Notes under the pieces: model-generated | The model's database searches: none | The model's input: the letters and a program-made list of their open reading frames with translations, nothing else | What the model was told of the DNA's origin: nothing | Shown here: piece by piece, positions 44,667-52,404 of the stretch | Numbering within the stretch: position 1 is the stretch's first letter | Layout of the letters: each line of letters opens with the position of its first letter | NCBI GenBank assembly: GCA_963669435.1 | Contig: OY770025.1 | Span: 4,092,001 to 4,156,000, forward strand | DNA from: CALJFL01 sp963669435 | GTDB taxonomy: Bacteria > Pseudomonadota > Gammaproteobacteria > Pseudomonadales > Halieaceae | Direction of reading: 5' to 3' | DNA length: 64,000 bases | Program-made: the position numbers and the translations under genes

Positions 44667-45116
44667 CTACCAGCGTTCTGCCCGTTGCTTGTCTGATTCG
44701 CGAGCACCTACCCAGTGCTCACCCTGCGCGCCTGTCTCTTTCTTCCAGAAAGGGGCCCGCATCTTTAAAAAGTCCATAATAAATTCGCAGGCCGCGAAGG
44801 CGTCTCCGCGATGGGCCGAGCTGACGCCCACCCAGACTATATGATCACCAGGGGCCAGGTGTCCGACACGGTGGACTACCAGCGCTGCACCCACCGCCCA
44901 ACGGCCGGCAGCTTCTTTGAGCGTTGCGGCAATCGTTTTCTCTGTCATGCCGGGATAGTGCTCGAGGTACATCCCCTCAACCGCGCGCTCGTCATTGGTC
45001 TGTCGAACGTAGCCGGTGAAGGTGGCGACCGCCCCTTCTTCCTGCTGTCCCGCAAGTAGGGATGCCTGCAGCTCACCCGGATCGAAGTCTTCGGTCTGCA
45101 CGCGCACGTCCAGCAT
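44667..45116 (-). CDS. moaE: Molybdopterin synthase catalytic subunit MoaE
   Basis: Large subunit of molybdopterin synthase, converting cyclic pyranopterin monophosphate to molybdopterin. Seen are GAVATFTGYVRQ, LEHYPGMTEKTI, VVHRVGHLAPGDHIVWVGVS, SAHRGDAFAACEFIMDFLK and the active-site KMRAPFWKKE. ATG 45116 is preferred (AGGTGG eight bases before it, 4 bp after the moaD stop); a GTG at 45128 would overlap moaD. 149 residues. Confidence 0.94.
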   Translation of the reverse strand: MLDVRVQTEDFDPGELQASLLAGQQEEGAVATFTGYVRQTNDERAVEGMYLEHYPGMTEKTIAATLKEAAGRWAVGAALVVHRVGHLAPGDHIVWVGVSSAHRGDAFAACEFIMDFLKMRAPFWKKETGAQGEHWVGARESDKQRAERW

Positions 45117-45120
45117 CGCA

Positions 45121-45372
45121 CTAACCACCTGTCACCGGTGGATAAAAGGCCACTTCATCACCATCGTTCAGGGCATGAAGCTCGTTAACCACAGACTGAT
45201 TAACTGCGCAGATCAGATTTTCCTCGCTCAGGACTTCCTGCCAACGGTTGCCCCGCTCCGCCAGGGTGGCACGCAAGGCACCTACACTCGACACGCTGTG
45301 TTGCCATTCGACGTTCACTTCCGCACAGTCCAGGGATTCACGAATGCGTGCAAAGAACAGTACTTTAAGCAT
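45121..45372 (-). CDS. moaD: Molybdopterin synthase sulfur carrier subunit MoaD
   Basis: Ubiquitin-fold sulfur carrier. 83 residues starting MLKVLFFARIRESLDCAEVN and ending with the essential C-terminal Gly-Gly (FYPPVTGG) that becomes the thiocarboxylate. ATG 45372 overlaps the moaC stop by 8 bases; the longer in-frame extension is moaC sequence in another frame. Confidence 0.94.
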   Translation of the reverse strand: MLKVLFFARIRESLDCAEVNVEWQHSVSSVGALRATLAERGNRWQEVLSEENLICAVNQSVVNELHALNDGDEVAFYPPVTGG

Positions 45373-45862
45373 TGCCCGCCTCCTGATCTGGGCGTTGCCA
45401 GGCTCCGCTCTTGCCTCCGGCCTTGTGCAACAGGCCAACGTCGGTAATCTCCATGCCCCGATCCACTGCCTTGCACATATCATAAATTGTCAGGGCGGCG
45501 ACAGATGCCGCAGTCAGCGCTTCCATTTCAACCCCGGTTTTACCCGCCACGCGGCAGGTGGCATTAATTTCGATGGCGTTTTGATCGTGAAGCTGCTCGA
45601 ACTGTACGTCAATCGCTTCCAGCATCAACGGGTGGCACAGGGGTATCAGGTCGGCACATTTTTTGGCCGCCTGGATGCCCGCAATACGGGCCACCGCCAG
45701 TACGTCGCCTTTCTTTGATCCGCCCTGCGCAATCAGCTGCAATGTTTCGGGAAGCATATTGATGCGCGCCCTGGCCGTCGCTGTGCGCGTCGAGGCCGCC
45801 TTGTCGCCAACATCGACCATATGGGCAGCACCCGTGTCATCCAGATGCGTTAGTTTTGACAT
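45365..45862 (-). CDS. moaC: Cyclic pyranopterin monophosphate synthase MoaC
   Basis: Second step of molybdenum cofactor synthesis. It has KKCADLIPLCHPLMLEAIDV and GVEMEALTAASVAALTIYDM, both conserved active-site blocks. ATG 45862 (165 residues) follows GGGGAG; an upstream in-frame start adds sequence without homology. First gene of a tight moaC-moaD-moaE operon. moaA and moaB are not in the window. Confidence 0.94.
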   Translation of the reverse strand: MSKLTHLDDTGAAHMVDVGDKAASTRTATARARINMLPETLQLIAQGGSKKGDVLAVARIAGIQAAKKCADLIPLCHPLMLEAIDVQFEQLHDQNAIEINATCRVAGKTGVEMEALTAASVAALTIYDMCKAVDRGMEITDVGLLHKAGGKSGAWQRPDQEAGNA

Positions 45863-46097
45863 TGCGCTCCCCGGCAGCGGCATTACAAACCCCCGGAGTC
45901 TATCCAACTGGGGGCCGGCCTACAATTGCAATGATCAATGCATAGTAAAGCGGTGATTGGTAGCCAATGCGGATATTGCACAGGCTGGTGTTTATATACG
46001 CTCCCCTGTGGGGGAGTTCCTTCCTGGGGCTGACCGGTAGAACCTGGTGCTCACCACGACGTGGCCTCCTGGCCCGATCGCGTTTGATTAAGAGGGA
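45863..46097 (-). other. moaC upstream region with structured GC-rich segment
   Basis: 235 bp between the amine oxidase stop and moaC. A perfect hairpin CTCCCC-TGTG-GGGGAG lies at 46001-46016, and GGCC/GGCC and GGTG/CACC pairings occur at 46040-46075, so the leader of the moaC transcript could be structured. I could not match it to the molybdenum-cofactor riboswitch motif with confidence. A TATATAAA just downstream of the hairpin on the minus strand could be a -10 box. No gene seen. Confidence 0.35.
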
Positions 46098-47528
46098 TTA
46101 CAACAGTTCAATTGTAGCTTCGTCTTCCCCTACAGTGAGGTCGAGAGATGCGGCCACCTCTTCCACCACGCGCAGGCCGCTCAGATACGCACCGTGCACA
46201 GACTGATAGTGCGGTGCCGGTTGCGTCGCCTCCCCGGCAAAGAACACGGTATTCGCGATGGGTTTGGCGAACGCGGTCCGTTGTCCATCGCCGCCGGGAC
46301 GGGTTATAGAGTAGGAACCGTAACTGTAAGGGTCGGTTTGCCAGTCCTTGAAGGCGTGCCAGCTCAGGTGCTCCTCAATATTGGAAATACCGCTGGCCTC
46401 TTTCAGCCACTGCATTACCTGTCTAATGCCTGCTTCTGGCCCCAGTTTGCTCAGTTGCTGGGCGGCGCTGCCCGTAAACCAGCCCCGGATTGCATTGCCC
46501 TCGTTACGGATATTGTGGGGTACGAAAAAGTTCACCCTGCCATCGAGACGGCGCAGGCCGCCGGGTGAGGGAATAACGTCTTGCCAGATTGGCCGGTCAA
46601 ACAACATGGGTACCACGACGACCTGGCCCATTTCCATCAGGTTCAATGCCTGTTGATTGGCTTTCGGCAAAGGCGGCCTGAACTTCAGGTCTCCACTTTG
46701 CAGCACCCCGATGGGGACGGTAATGATTGCCCGGCGGCCGGTAACGGCACTTTCAATACCGCGGTCCTTATAGACCACGCCGACGAGGTTTTCTCCCCAC
46801 AATACTTCTGTAACGACGCTCTCCAGGCGGATTTTTCCCGAGAGGTCCTCCGCCATTTTTTCAACCAGGCGACTGTAGCCACCGAACACGATAAAGTCCT
46901 CATCGTGGTATTCGTCCCATTGGGCTTCGTGTTCGACCGCAGCATGCAGGCTGAGGCGGTCGGGTTCCGCAGTCCACCCATTCGCTTCAGAGGCAATGGT
47001 GTCGGGGTCGGGGCCTTCCAGGCCAAGTTTTTCGGTGAACTCCGCCAGAGAGATGTCCTCGCCCTGGTACGCAGCATAACCTTGTTGCAGCGCCTGCAGC
47101 GAAGCCTCACGCGTGGCGGTATCCAGCGGTGCGGCTGGCTGACCGTCGCCAAAATAGAGGTAATCTGGCGCTCCAAAGTGGTTTATCGAACGTGTTTGCA
47201 GGCCATATTCTTTAACCAGTTCAAAGGTGGCGGCCTTGCTACCGTGAATGAATTGCGCGCCTAATTCCACGCCATGGGGTGAAACATCTTCAGAAGAGGT
47301 AAAGATACGACCGCCCACCCGATCGCGGGCATCCAGTACCAGCACCTTAAGTCCGGGGCCGACTTCGCGCATCATACGAGCCGCCGAGAGGCCACTGATG
47401 CCCGCGCCGATAATAATCACATCGTAGTCGATGCCCACCGCACTGCTGCCCGCAACTGGCCCCAGCATCGTCGTGGCGCCCAGCGCTGCCCCGCGCTGCA
47501 GCACTTGCCTGCGATTCAATCCCGCCAT
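46098..47528 (-). CDS. Flavin monoamine oxidase, Tat-type signal
   Basis: 476-residue FAD amine oxidase. The N-terminus MAGLNRRQVLQRGAALGATT is a twin-arginine-type signal (RR then a hydrophobic stretch), implying export in folded form. The FAD dinucleotide motif VIIIGAGISGLSAARMM follows at about residue 37, then DRVGGRIFTS and, at the C-terminus, VFFAGEATQPAPHYQSVHGAYLSG. The substrate is unknown; polyamines or other primary amines are likely by family. It lies downstream of a cupin regulator gene on the same strand, 132 bp apart. Confidence 0.9.
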   Translation of the reverse strand: MAGLNRRQVLQRGAALGATTMLGPVAGSSAVGIDYDVIIIGAGISGLSAARMMREVGPGLKVLVLDARDRVGGRIFTSSEDVSPHGVELGAQFIHGSKAATFELVKEYGLQTRSINHFGAPDYLYFGDGQPAAPLDTATREASLQALQQGYAAYQGEDISLAEFTEKLGLEGPDPDTIASEANGWTAEPDRLSLHAAVEHEAQWDEYHDEDFIVFGGYSRLVEKMAEDLSGKIRLESVVTEVLWGENLVGVVYKDRGIESAVTGRRAIITVPIGVLQSGDLKFRPPLPKANQQALNLMEMGQVVVVPMLFDRPIWQDVIPSPGGLRRLDGRVNFFVPHNIRNEGNAIRGWFTGSAAQQLSKLGPEAGIRQVMQWLKEASGISNIEEHLSWHAFKDWQTDPYSYGSYSITRPGGDGQRTAFAKPIANTVFFAGEATQPAPHYQSVHGAYLSGLRVVEEVAASLDLTVGEDEATIELL

Positions 47529-47660
47529 CTTGTTATCTCGTTAACGTCCCCTCCCAAGAATAGCTGTTGCGCCGATGCCGGTGTACTTGTAGCCGGTTTT
47601 GTGTGACAAGGTTCACAGATTATCCGACTAACGGCCGGCTCCAACTCGTCGCGAGGTCGA

Positions 47661-48236
47661 TCATTTGTAGGTAACGACGATGTAACCCACCATGTTGTTA
47701 TCGCCCTGCGCTGAGATGGCGTGCTCCACATCCGCACGATAGTGCGCAGAATCCCCCGCTTTCAGCTGGCAGCGAGTATCGCCGGCGACCAAAGTGGCTG
47801 CGCCACTGGCAACGGTAAACAACTCGCGGGTACCATCGAAATGGGGCGCGCTGTCCAGGGTGGCGCCAGGCTCCAGCTCCAGTTCGTAGAACTCAACGTT
47901 CTTTTCCATGTGCAGCGGCGAGAGTGTCCTGATCCTGCAGCCACCGTCCGCCCTGAATACGTGGTTGGGGTCGTCACCATGGACAATTTCCACGGTGCTG
48001 CTTGCCGATGGATCGTCTACCAATTCCCCTACCGTCATCCCAAACGCCTGGGCAATGCGGTGTGTGACCGCCAGCGTCGGGTTAGCTTGCCCGCGCTCGA
48101 TCTGGCTGAGCATGGAGCGGCTGACTCCGGATGCCGCCGCCAATTGCTCCAGGGTGTAGCTGTGGCGCTGCCGAAGCTCGGTCATCCTGGCGCAGAGGAT
48201 CTGTACGGAGGGTTCAACGGCGGTTTTGTTCATCAT
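47661..48236 (-). CDS. XRE family regulator with cupin sensor domain
   Basis: 191-residue regulator. The N-terminal helix-turn-helix reads YTLEQLAAASGVSRSMLSQI, ERGQANPTLAVTHRIAQAFG. The C-terminal cupin (about residues 110-190) resembles those of PuuR-type sensors of small metabolites such as polyamines. It is divergent from tdh-kbl and upstream of the amine oxidase, and may control either or both. Confidence 0.9.
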   Translation of the reverse strand: MMNKTAVEPSVQILCARMTELRQRHSYTLEQLAAASGVSRSMLSQIERGQANPTLAVTHRIAQAFGMTVGELVDDPSASSTVEIVHGDDPNHVFRADGGCRIRTLSPLHMEKNVEFYELELEPGATLDSAPHFDGTRELFTVASGAATLVAGDTRCQLKAGDSAHYRADVEHAISAQGDNNMVGYIVVTYK

Positions 48237-48278
48237 TTATCCTCGATATCGGAACTATTTCTTGCATATGAGACGCCA

Positions 48279-48314
48279 GCTATCTAATATAGCGGAATTT
48301 ATCCTGTATAGCGA
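48279..48314. promoter_or_regulatory. Candidate operator between the XRE-cupin regulator and tdh
   Basis: A perfect dyad GCTAT-CTAAT-ATAGC at 48279-48293, and a directly repeated TATAGCG at 48288 and 48307. These sit in the 86-bp divergent region, close to the tdh start at 48323. The regulator encoded alongside is the natural candidate to bind it. Confidence 0.35.
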
Positions 48315-48322
48315 CGGAAATC

Positions 48323-49351
48323 ATGAAAGCGCTGGTCAAAAGCAAGGCTGCCGAGGGCTTGTGGCTTGAAGAAGTGCCACAACCAGAAACCGGCATCAAT
48401 GACGTGCTGATTAAGGTCAAACGGACCGCGATCTGCGGCACTGATATGCATATCTATAACTGGGATCGTTGGGCGCAACAAACGATACCTGTGCCCATGG
48501 TGGTTGGCCATGAGTTCGTGGGTGAGATAGTCGAGGTTGGCTCGAATGTGATCGATTTTCGCCCCGGCCAGATTGTCTCTGGCGAGGGTCACGTGGTCTG
48601 CGGTCGCTGCCGCAACTGCATGGCAGGAAGAAGGCACTTGTGTGCGCAGACCACGGGCATCGGGGTGGATCGACCCGGGGCGTTTGCTGAGTACCTGACA
48701 CTCCCCATGTCCAATGTGTGGGAGCACAGCGAAGGTATAGATCTGGACGTCGCAGCCCTGTTTGACCCTTTCGGCAACGCTGTACACACCGCCCTGCAGT
48801 ATGATCTTCTGGGTGAAGATGTATTGATAACCGGCGCCGGACCGATTGGGGCGATGGCTGCAGCAGTGTGTAAGCACGCCGGCGCCCGCCACGTGGTCAT
48901 CACCGACGTGCTCGATGTGCGCCTGGAACGAGCCGCCGCACTCGGTGCCACGCGCACGGTCAACGTGAGCAGGGAAAACCTTGCGGATGTCCAGCGCGAA
49001 CTCGGGATGAGCGAAGGCTTTGATATCGGACTGGAAATGTCGGGTAACCCCCAGGCATTCAATGACCTCCTGAAGAATATGTGTCACGGGGGTAAGGTGG
49101 CTATTCTGGGCATTCCGTCAGAGGATACGGCCATTGATTGGAATACCGTGATCTTCAATATGCTGTCGCTGAAAGGAATCTACGGCCGCGAAATGTACGA
49201 AACCTGGTACAAGATGTCAGTGATGATTGAGTCGGGTCTCGACATTTCGCCGGTGGTCACCCACCGACTCAACTTCCGGGACTTTCAAGAAGGTTTTGAG
49301 GTGATGAATCGCGGTGAAGCGAGCAAGGTCATTCTGGATTGGGAGAGCTGA
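48323..49351 (+). CDS. tdh: L-threonine 3-dehydrogenase
   Basis: Zinc, NAD-dependent medium-chain dehydrogenase oxidising threonine to 2-amino-3-oxobutanoate. Catalytic zinc site: TAICGTDMHIYNWDRWAQ, then the GHEFVGEIVEVG helix. Structural zinc lobe: CGRCRNCMAGRRHLC. Coenzyme motif GAGPIGAMAAAVCKHAGA. At 342 residues it is the E. coli length. The next gene, kbl, begins 3 bp after its stop. Confidence 0.96.
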   Translation: MKALVKSKAAEGLWLEEVPQPETGINDVLIKVKRTAICGTDMHIYNWDRWAQQTIPVPMVVGHEFVGEIVEVGSNVIDFRPGQIVSGEGHVVCGRCRNCMAGRRHLCAQTTGIGVDRPGAFAEYLTLPMSNVWEHSEGIDLDVAALFDPFGNAVHTALQYDLLGEDVLITGAGPIGAMAAAVCKHAGARHVVITDVLDVRLERAAALGATRTVNVSRENLADVQRELGMSEGFDIGLEMSGNPQAFNDLLKNMCHGGKVAILGIPSEDTAIDWNTVIFNMLSLKGIYGREMYETWYKMSVMIESGLDISPVVTHRLNFRDFQEGFEVMNRGEASKVILDWES

Positions 49352-49353
49352 AT

Positions 49354-50544
49354 ATGTACCAGGGATTTCAGGAGCATCTCACACAGCAGTTGGCAGCGAT
49401 CGAGGCTGATGGCCTGACCAAGCGGGAGCGATTCATCACCACGCCCCAGGGAGCGCGTGTGGGTGTATCCGGTGGAGGTGAGTTACTCAACCTCTGTGCC
49501 AATAATTATCTGGGGCTGGCCCAACACCCGGAAGTCAATGCCGCCGCAGCGCGTGGCCTGCAGGAATGGGGTTACGGCATGGCCTCGGTGCGCTTTATTT
49601 GCGGTACCCAGCAACTGCACAGAGACCTGGAGCGTGCGCTCAGTGAGTTCCTGGGGACGGAAGATACCATCCTCTATCCCTCGTGCTTTGATGCCAATGG
49701 GGGGCTGTTCGAGACCCTGCTGGGTCCCGAAGATGCAGTGATTTCCGACGAGTTAAACCACGCCAGCATTATCGACGGTGTGCGCCTGTGCCGGGCCACC
49801 CGCTATCGCTACCGGAACAGTGATATGGGTGATCTCGAGGCCCAGCTAAAGGCCGCGGATGCCGCCGGCGCACGCTTCAAACTGATTACCACCGATGGTG
49901 TGTTTTCCATGGATGGCTACATCGCCCGGCTGGACGAAATCTGCGATCTGGCCGACCGCTATGGCGCGCTGGTCCATTTTGATGACTGCCATGCCACGGG
50001 CTTTGTCGGCGCCAACGGCAAGGGCACCCATGAGCATCACGGCTGTATCGACCGGGTAGACATTATTACTGGCACACTGGGTAAGGCCCTCGGTGGTGCC
50101 AGTGGCGGCTACACTGCGGCTCGCCAGGAGATTGTTGATCTGCTGCGCCAGCGCTCCCGGCCCTATCTGTTCTCCAATACAGTCGCCCCGCCGGTGGTGG
50201 CTGGCGCCATCAAAGCAATCGACCTGTTAAGTAGCTCGGGGAATCTTCGGGAGACCCTGTCTCGCAATACGCAGAGATTTCGAGAAGGTATGTTGTCTGC
50301 AGGTTTCGACTTGCTGCCCGGATCACACCCTATCGTGCCGGTGATGCTTTACGACGCCGCGCTGGCAGCGAAGTTTGCCGAGCGCATGCTGGCACGCGGG
50401 GTATACGTGGTGGCCTTCTCTTTCCCGGTGGTTCCGCGGGGGCAGGCACGCATTCGGACGCAGATGTCTGCAGCCCTGAGCAACGACGATGTCGACTTTG
50501 CGTTGGATGCCTTCGTCGCCGTTAAACAGGAACTCGGGTGCTGA
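49354..50544 (+). CDS. kbl: 2-amino-3-ketobutyrate coenzyme A ligase (glycine C-acetyltransferase)
   Basis: PLP enzyme that cleaves 2-amino-3-ketobutyrate with CoA to glycine and acetyl-CoA, completing threonine breakdown with Tdh. The PLP Lys lies in TGTLGKALGGASGGYTA; LCANNYLGLAQHPEV and HFDDCHATGFVG are also conserved. ATG 49354 (396 residues; E. coli 398) follows GGGAGAG in the tdh 3' end. Confidence 0.96.
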   Translation: MYQGFQEHLTQQLAAIEADGLTKRERFITTPQGARVGVSGGGELLNLCANNYLGLAQHPEVNAAAARGLQEWGYGMASVRFICGTQQLHRDLERALSEFLGTEDTILYPSCFDANGGLFETLLGPEDAVISDELNHASIIDGVRLCRATRYRYRNSDMGDLEAQLKAADAAGARFKLITTDGVFSMDGYIARLDEICDLADRYGALVHFDDCHATGFVGANGKGTHEHHGCIDRVDIITGTLGKALGGASGGYTAARQEIVDLLRQRSRPYLFSNTVAPPVVAGAIKAIDLLSSSGNLRETLSRNTQRFREGMLSAGFDLLPGSHPIVPVMLYDAALAAKFAERMLARGVYVVAFSFPVVPRGQARIRTQMSAALSNDDVDFALDAFVAVKQELGC

Positions 50545-50578
50545 TTACCGGCGGGCAGGCCACTAGTGCGTGAGAGAA

Positions 50579-51187
50579 CTACTTGTGCTTCATCAGCTCT
50601 TCTTCCAGCAGGTAGAGCTTGTCCTTACCGAAAAACATTTCGTCACCGACGAAGAAACTGGGCACGCCAAAAGCACCTCGCTCCACGGCCGACTCAGTGT
50701 TAGCCATCAGCTCGGCCTTGACCGAGGCATCCTGGGTGGCTTCGAGTAACTGCTGACCGTCCAGTCCGGCAGCGTTCATGGCCTCGACGTACACTTCCGG
50801 ATCGTCGATCTTCATTGATTTCTCCCACATGGCCGCCAGCCCCGCTTCCACGTACTTATGCAGTTGTCCCTGCTGCTGCGCCGCGACCGCACCTCTCATC
50901 ATCAGCAAGGTATTCATAGGGAAGTGTTCGTTAAATTTGAATTCGCTGATTTCGTACTTTTCGATAAAACGCCTGGTTTCCAGCATTTCATAGTCCAGCT
51001 TGTTTTTGATACCGCCGAAGGCGACAAACGGGGCCTGGTTGCCTGTAGCCTTGAAAATCCCGCCCAAGAGGCAGGGAATGATATTCAGTGTTGCTCCCGT
51101 GCGTTCCAGTATTTGTGGAAACACTTTGTAAGACAGGTAAGCGTTGGGGCTGGCGAAGTCGAAAATGAAGTCTACTTGAGCGGCCAT
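50579..51187 (-). CDS. DsbA-family 2-hydroxychromene-2-carboxylate isomerase-like protein
   Basis: 202-residue thioredoxin-fold protein of the HCCA isomerase/kappa-GST group. The N-terminus FIFDFASPNAYLSYKVFPQI has Ser where DsbA has its redox CxxC, and the late GAFGVPSFFVGDEMFFGKD is the conserved cis-Pro loop. The enzyme class uses glutathione to isomerise chromene carboxylates, but no naphthalene pathway is here, so the true substrate is unknown. ATG 51187 follows AGGAGAT. Divergent from an HxlR regulator. Confidence 0.87.
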   Translation of the reverse strand: MAAQVDFIFDFASPNAYLSYKVFPQILERTGATLNIIPCLLGGIFKATGNQAPFVAFGGIKNKLDYEMLETRRFIEKYEISEFKFNEHFPMNTLLMMRGAVAAQQQGQLHKYVEAGLAAMWEKSMKIDDPEVYVEAMNAAGLDGQQLLEATQDASVKAELMANTESAVERGAFGVPSFFVGDEMFFGKDKLYLLEEELMKHK

Positions 51188-51251
51188 CGGTATCTCCTGA
51201 GCGCGTTGGTTCGATGAGCTTGCATACGGATGCAGCAATGTATGCGTTTTA

Positions 51252-51275
51252 ATAGTTTTGAAACGAGACTATAAT
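51252..51275 (+). promoter_or_regulatory. Candidate HxlR operator overlapping a -10 box
   Basis: ATAGTTTTG-AAA-CGAGACTAT at 51252-51272 is an imperfect dyad (7 of 9 positions) and runs into TATAAT at 51270-51275, which has no strong -35 partner. It sits in the divergent region 61 bp upstream of the HxlR gene, as expected for an autoregulated HxlR/MarR-type promoter. Confidence 0.4.
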
Positions 51276-51335
51276 CTCTTTGGTATCGTTCCGCAACTAT
51301 TGATACAGTACGCAGTATTCCGTCGAGGAGAACCC

Positions 51336-51833
51336 ATGAAAGTGACACATACGCACGCCTGCCCTATCGCCGCTGCACTGAATGTGATTGGCGACCGCTG
51401 GACGTTGCTCATCATCCGGGAAGCTTTTTACGGTGCCGTGCGTTTTGGCGAAATCCGCCGCAACACCGGTATTTCGCGCAATATCTTATCCGACCGCCTG
51501 AACAGCCTGGTGGCAGACGGCATTCTGGAAAAAGTGAAGTATGCCGACCGAGGGACCAGCTATGTCTACCACCTGAGCGAGAAAGGTCGCGCTCTGGAAA
51601 CGGTCTTGGGCGCCTTATTACAATGGGGCAACGAATATATTTACGGCGAAGGTGCAGAGCCGGTACAGCTGGTCGAGAAAGCGAGCCAGCGCCCGATAAA
51701 GGCTTTCGCGCCGGTTGACAGCGAGGGTCGAGTCGTTGCGCGCCAGGATGTAACCTTTAATGCGGGTCCTGGCGCTAACAATGCCACCCGTAAACGCCTG
51801 GCAGACGCTGCGGAAGCGGGCGCCATCAGCTGA
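51336..51833 (+). CDS. HxlR family transcriptional regulator
   Basis: 165-residue winged-helix regulator. The HxlR core is complete: CPIAAALNVIGDRWTLLIIR, RFGEIRRNTGISRNILSDRL, and the wing YADRGTSYVYHLSEKGRALE, plus a C-terminal extension of about 60 residues. ATG 51336 lies behind GAGGAGA; the longer in-frame extension would cover the promoter region. It is divergent from the DsbA-fold isomerase gene, its most likely target. HxlR proteins often sense electrophiles or aldehydes. Confidence 0.9.
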   Translation: MKVTHTHACPIAAALNVIGDRWTLLIIREAFYGAVRFGEIRRNTGISRNILSDRLNSLVADGILEKVKYADRGTSYVYHLSEKGRALETVLGALLQWGNEYIYGEGAEPVQLVEKASQRPIKAFAPVDSEGRVVARQDVTFNAGPGANNATRKRLADAAEAGAIS

Positions 51834-51848
51834 CCGATTAGTCCGAAC

Positions 51849-52400
51849 GTGCACGATTTAGATGACCCACGCATCCACCCTGACGTAAAAGCGTTAATCG
51901 ACTACTACCAATTCGATACACTGCCGGTCGAAGGCACACTCTACAAAAGTACCTATCGCGCCCGCGCAAGAACTGCAGATGGAGGTCCGGCAGGTACTGC
52001 CATTATCGGGCTCTACGCTGATATCCCCTACAGCGTGTCCTGTTTCCATAAGCTGCGCGGCGATGAAGTCTGGCACGCCTACGCGGGTGACCCCTTTGTG
52101 CTGGTGCTGTTGCACCATGACGGCAGCACCGAGCGCGTCACCATGGGGCGCGATATTACCCAGGGCCAGCGTGTGCAGTTCACCGTACCCGCTGACACCT
52201 GGCAGGCGGGATATCTTGCTGACGGAGGGCGCTACGCCTTGTATGGCTGCACCACGGCGCCGGGGTTTCGTGGGCAGGATTTTATCGCGGCGAATGCCGA
52301 CGAACTCGTTCAGCAGTACCCGCAGGAAGAAGCCTTAATCAGGCGCCTGGCCGTAAACGGCGAGACTATCCATATGCCACCGGGCTTCGAAGAGGACTAA
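51849..52400 (+). CDS. Cupin domain protein (DUF985/YML079w-like)
   Basis: 183 residues with a single cupin barrel: SCFHKLRGDEVWHAYAGDPF, then VTMGRDITQGQRVQFTVPAD TWQAG, and TTAPGFRGQDFIAANADELV. This is the DUF985 pattern seen in yeast YML079w, whose biochemical role is unknown. GTG 51849 is the only start upstream of the conserved part, 15 bp after the HxlR stop. It is convergent with the nucleoside transporter gene, 4 bp between stops. Confidence 0.85.
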   Translation: MHDLDDPRIHPDVKALIDYYQFDTLPVEGTLYKSTYRARARTADGGPAGTAIIGLYADIPYSVSCFHKLRGDEVWHAYAGDPFVLVLLHHDGSTERVTMGRDITQGQRVQFTVPADTWQAGYLADGGRYALYGCTTAPGFRGQDFIAANADELVQQYPQEEALIRRLAVNGETIHMPPGFEED

Positions 52401-52404
52401 GAAC

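Noticed and set aside
45905..46090. Possible 4.5S signal-recognition-particle RNA on the minus strand (GGTCAG followed by GGAAGGAA)
   Set aside because: The order GGTCAG-CCCCAGGAAGGAA recalls the SRP core, but the matching 3' strand GCAGCC...GGCA is absent and the flanks do not pair into a long hairpin.
45967..46206. 79-codon rightward open frame beside moaC
   Set aside because: Overlaps the end of the amine oxidase gene, basic low-complexity product, no ribosome-binding site.
48299..49087. 262-codon open frame antisense to tdh
   Set aside because: Cysteine/histidine-rich low-sense translation opposite a clear tdh gene; an artefact of GC-rich third positions.
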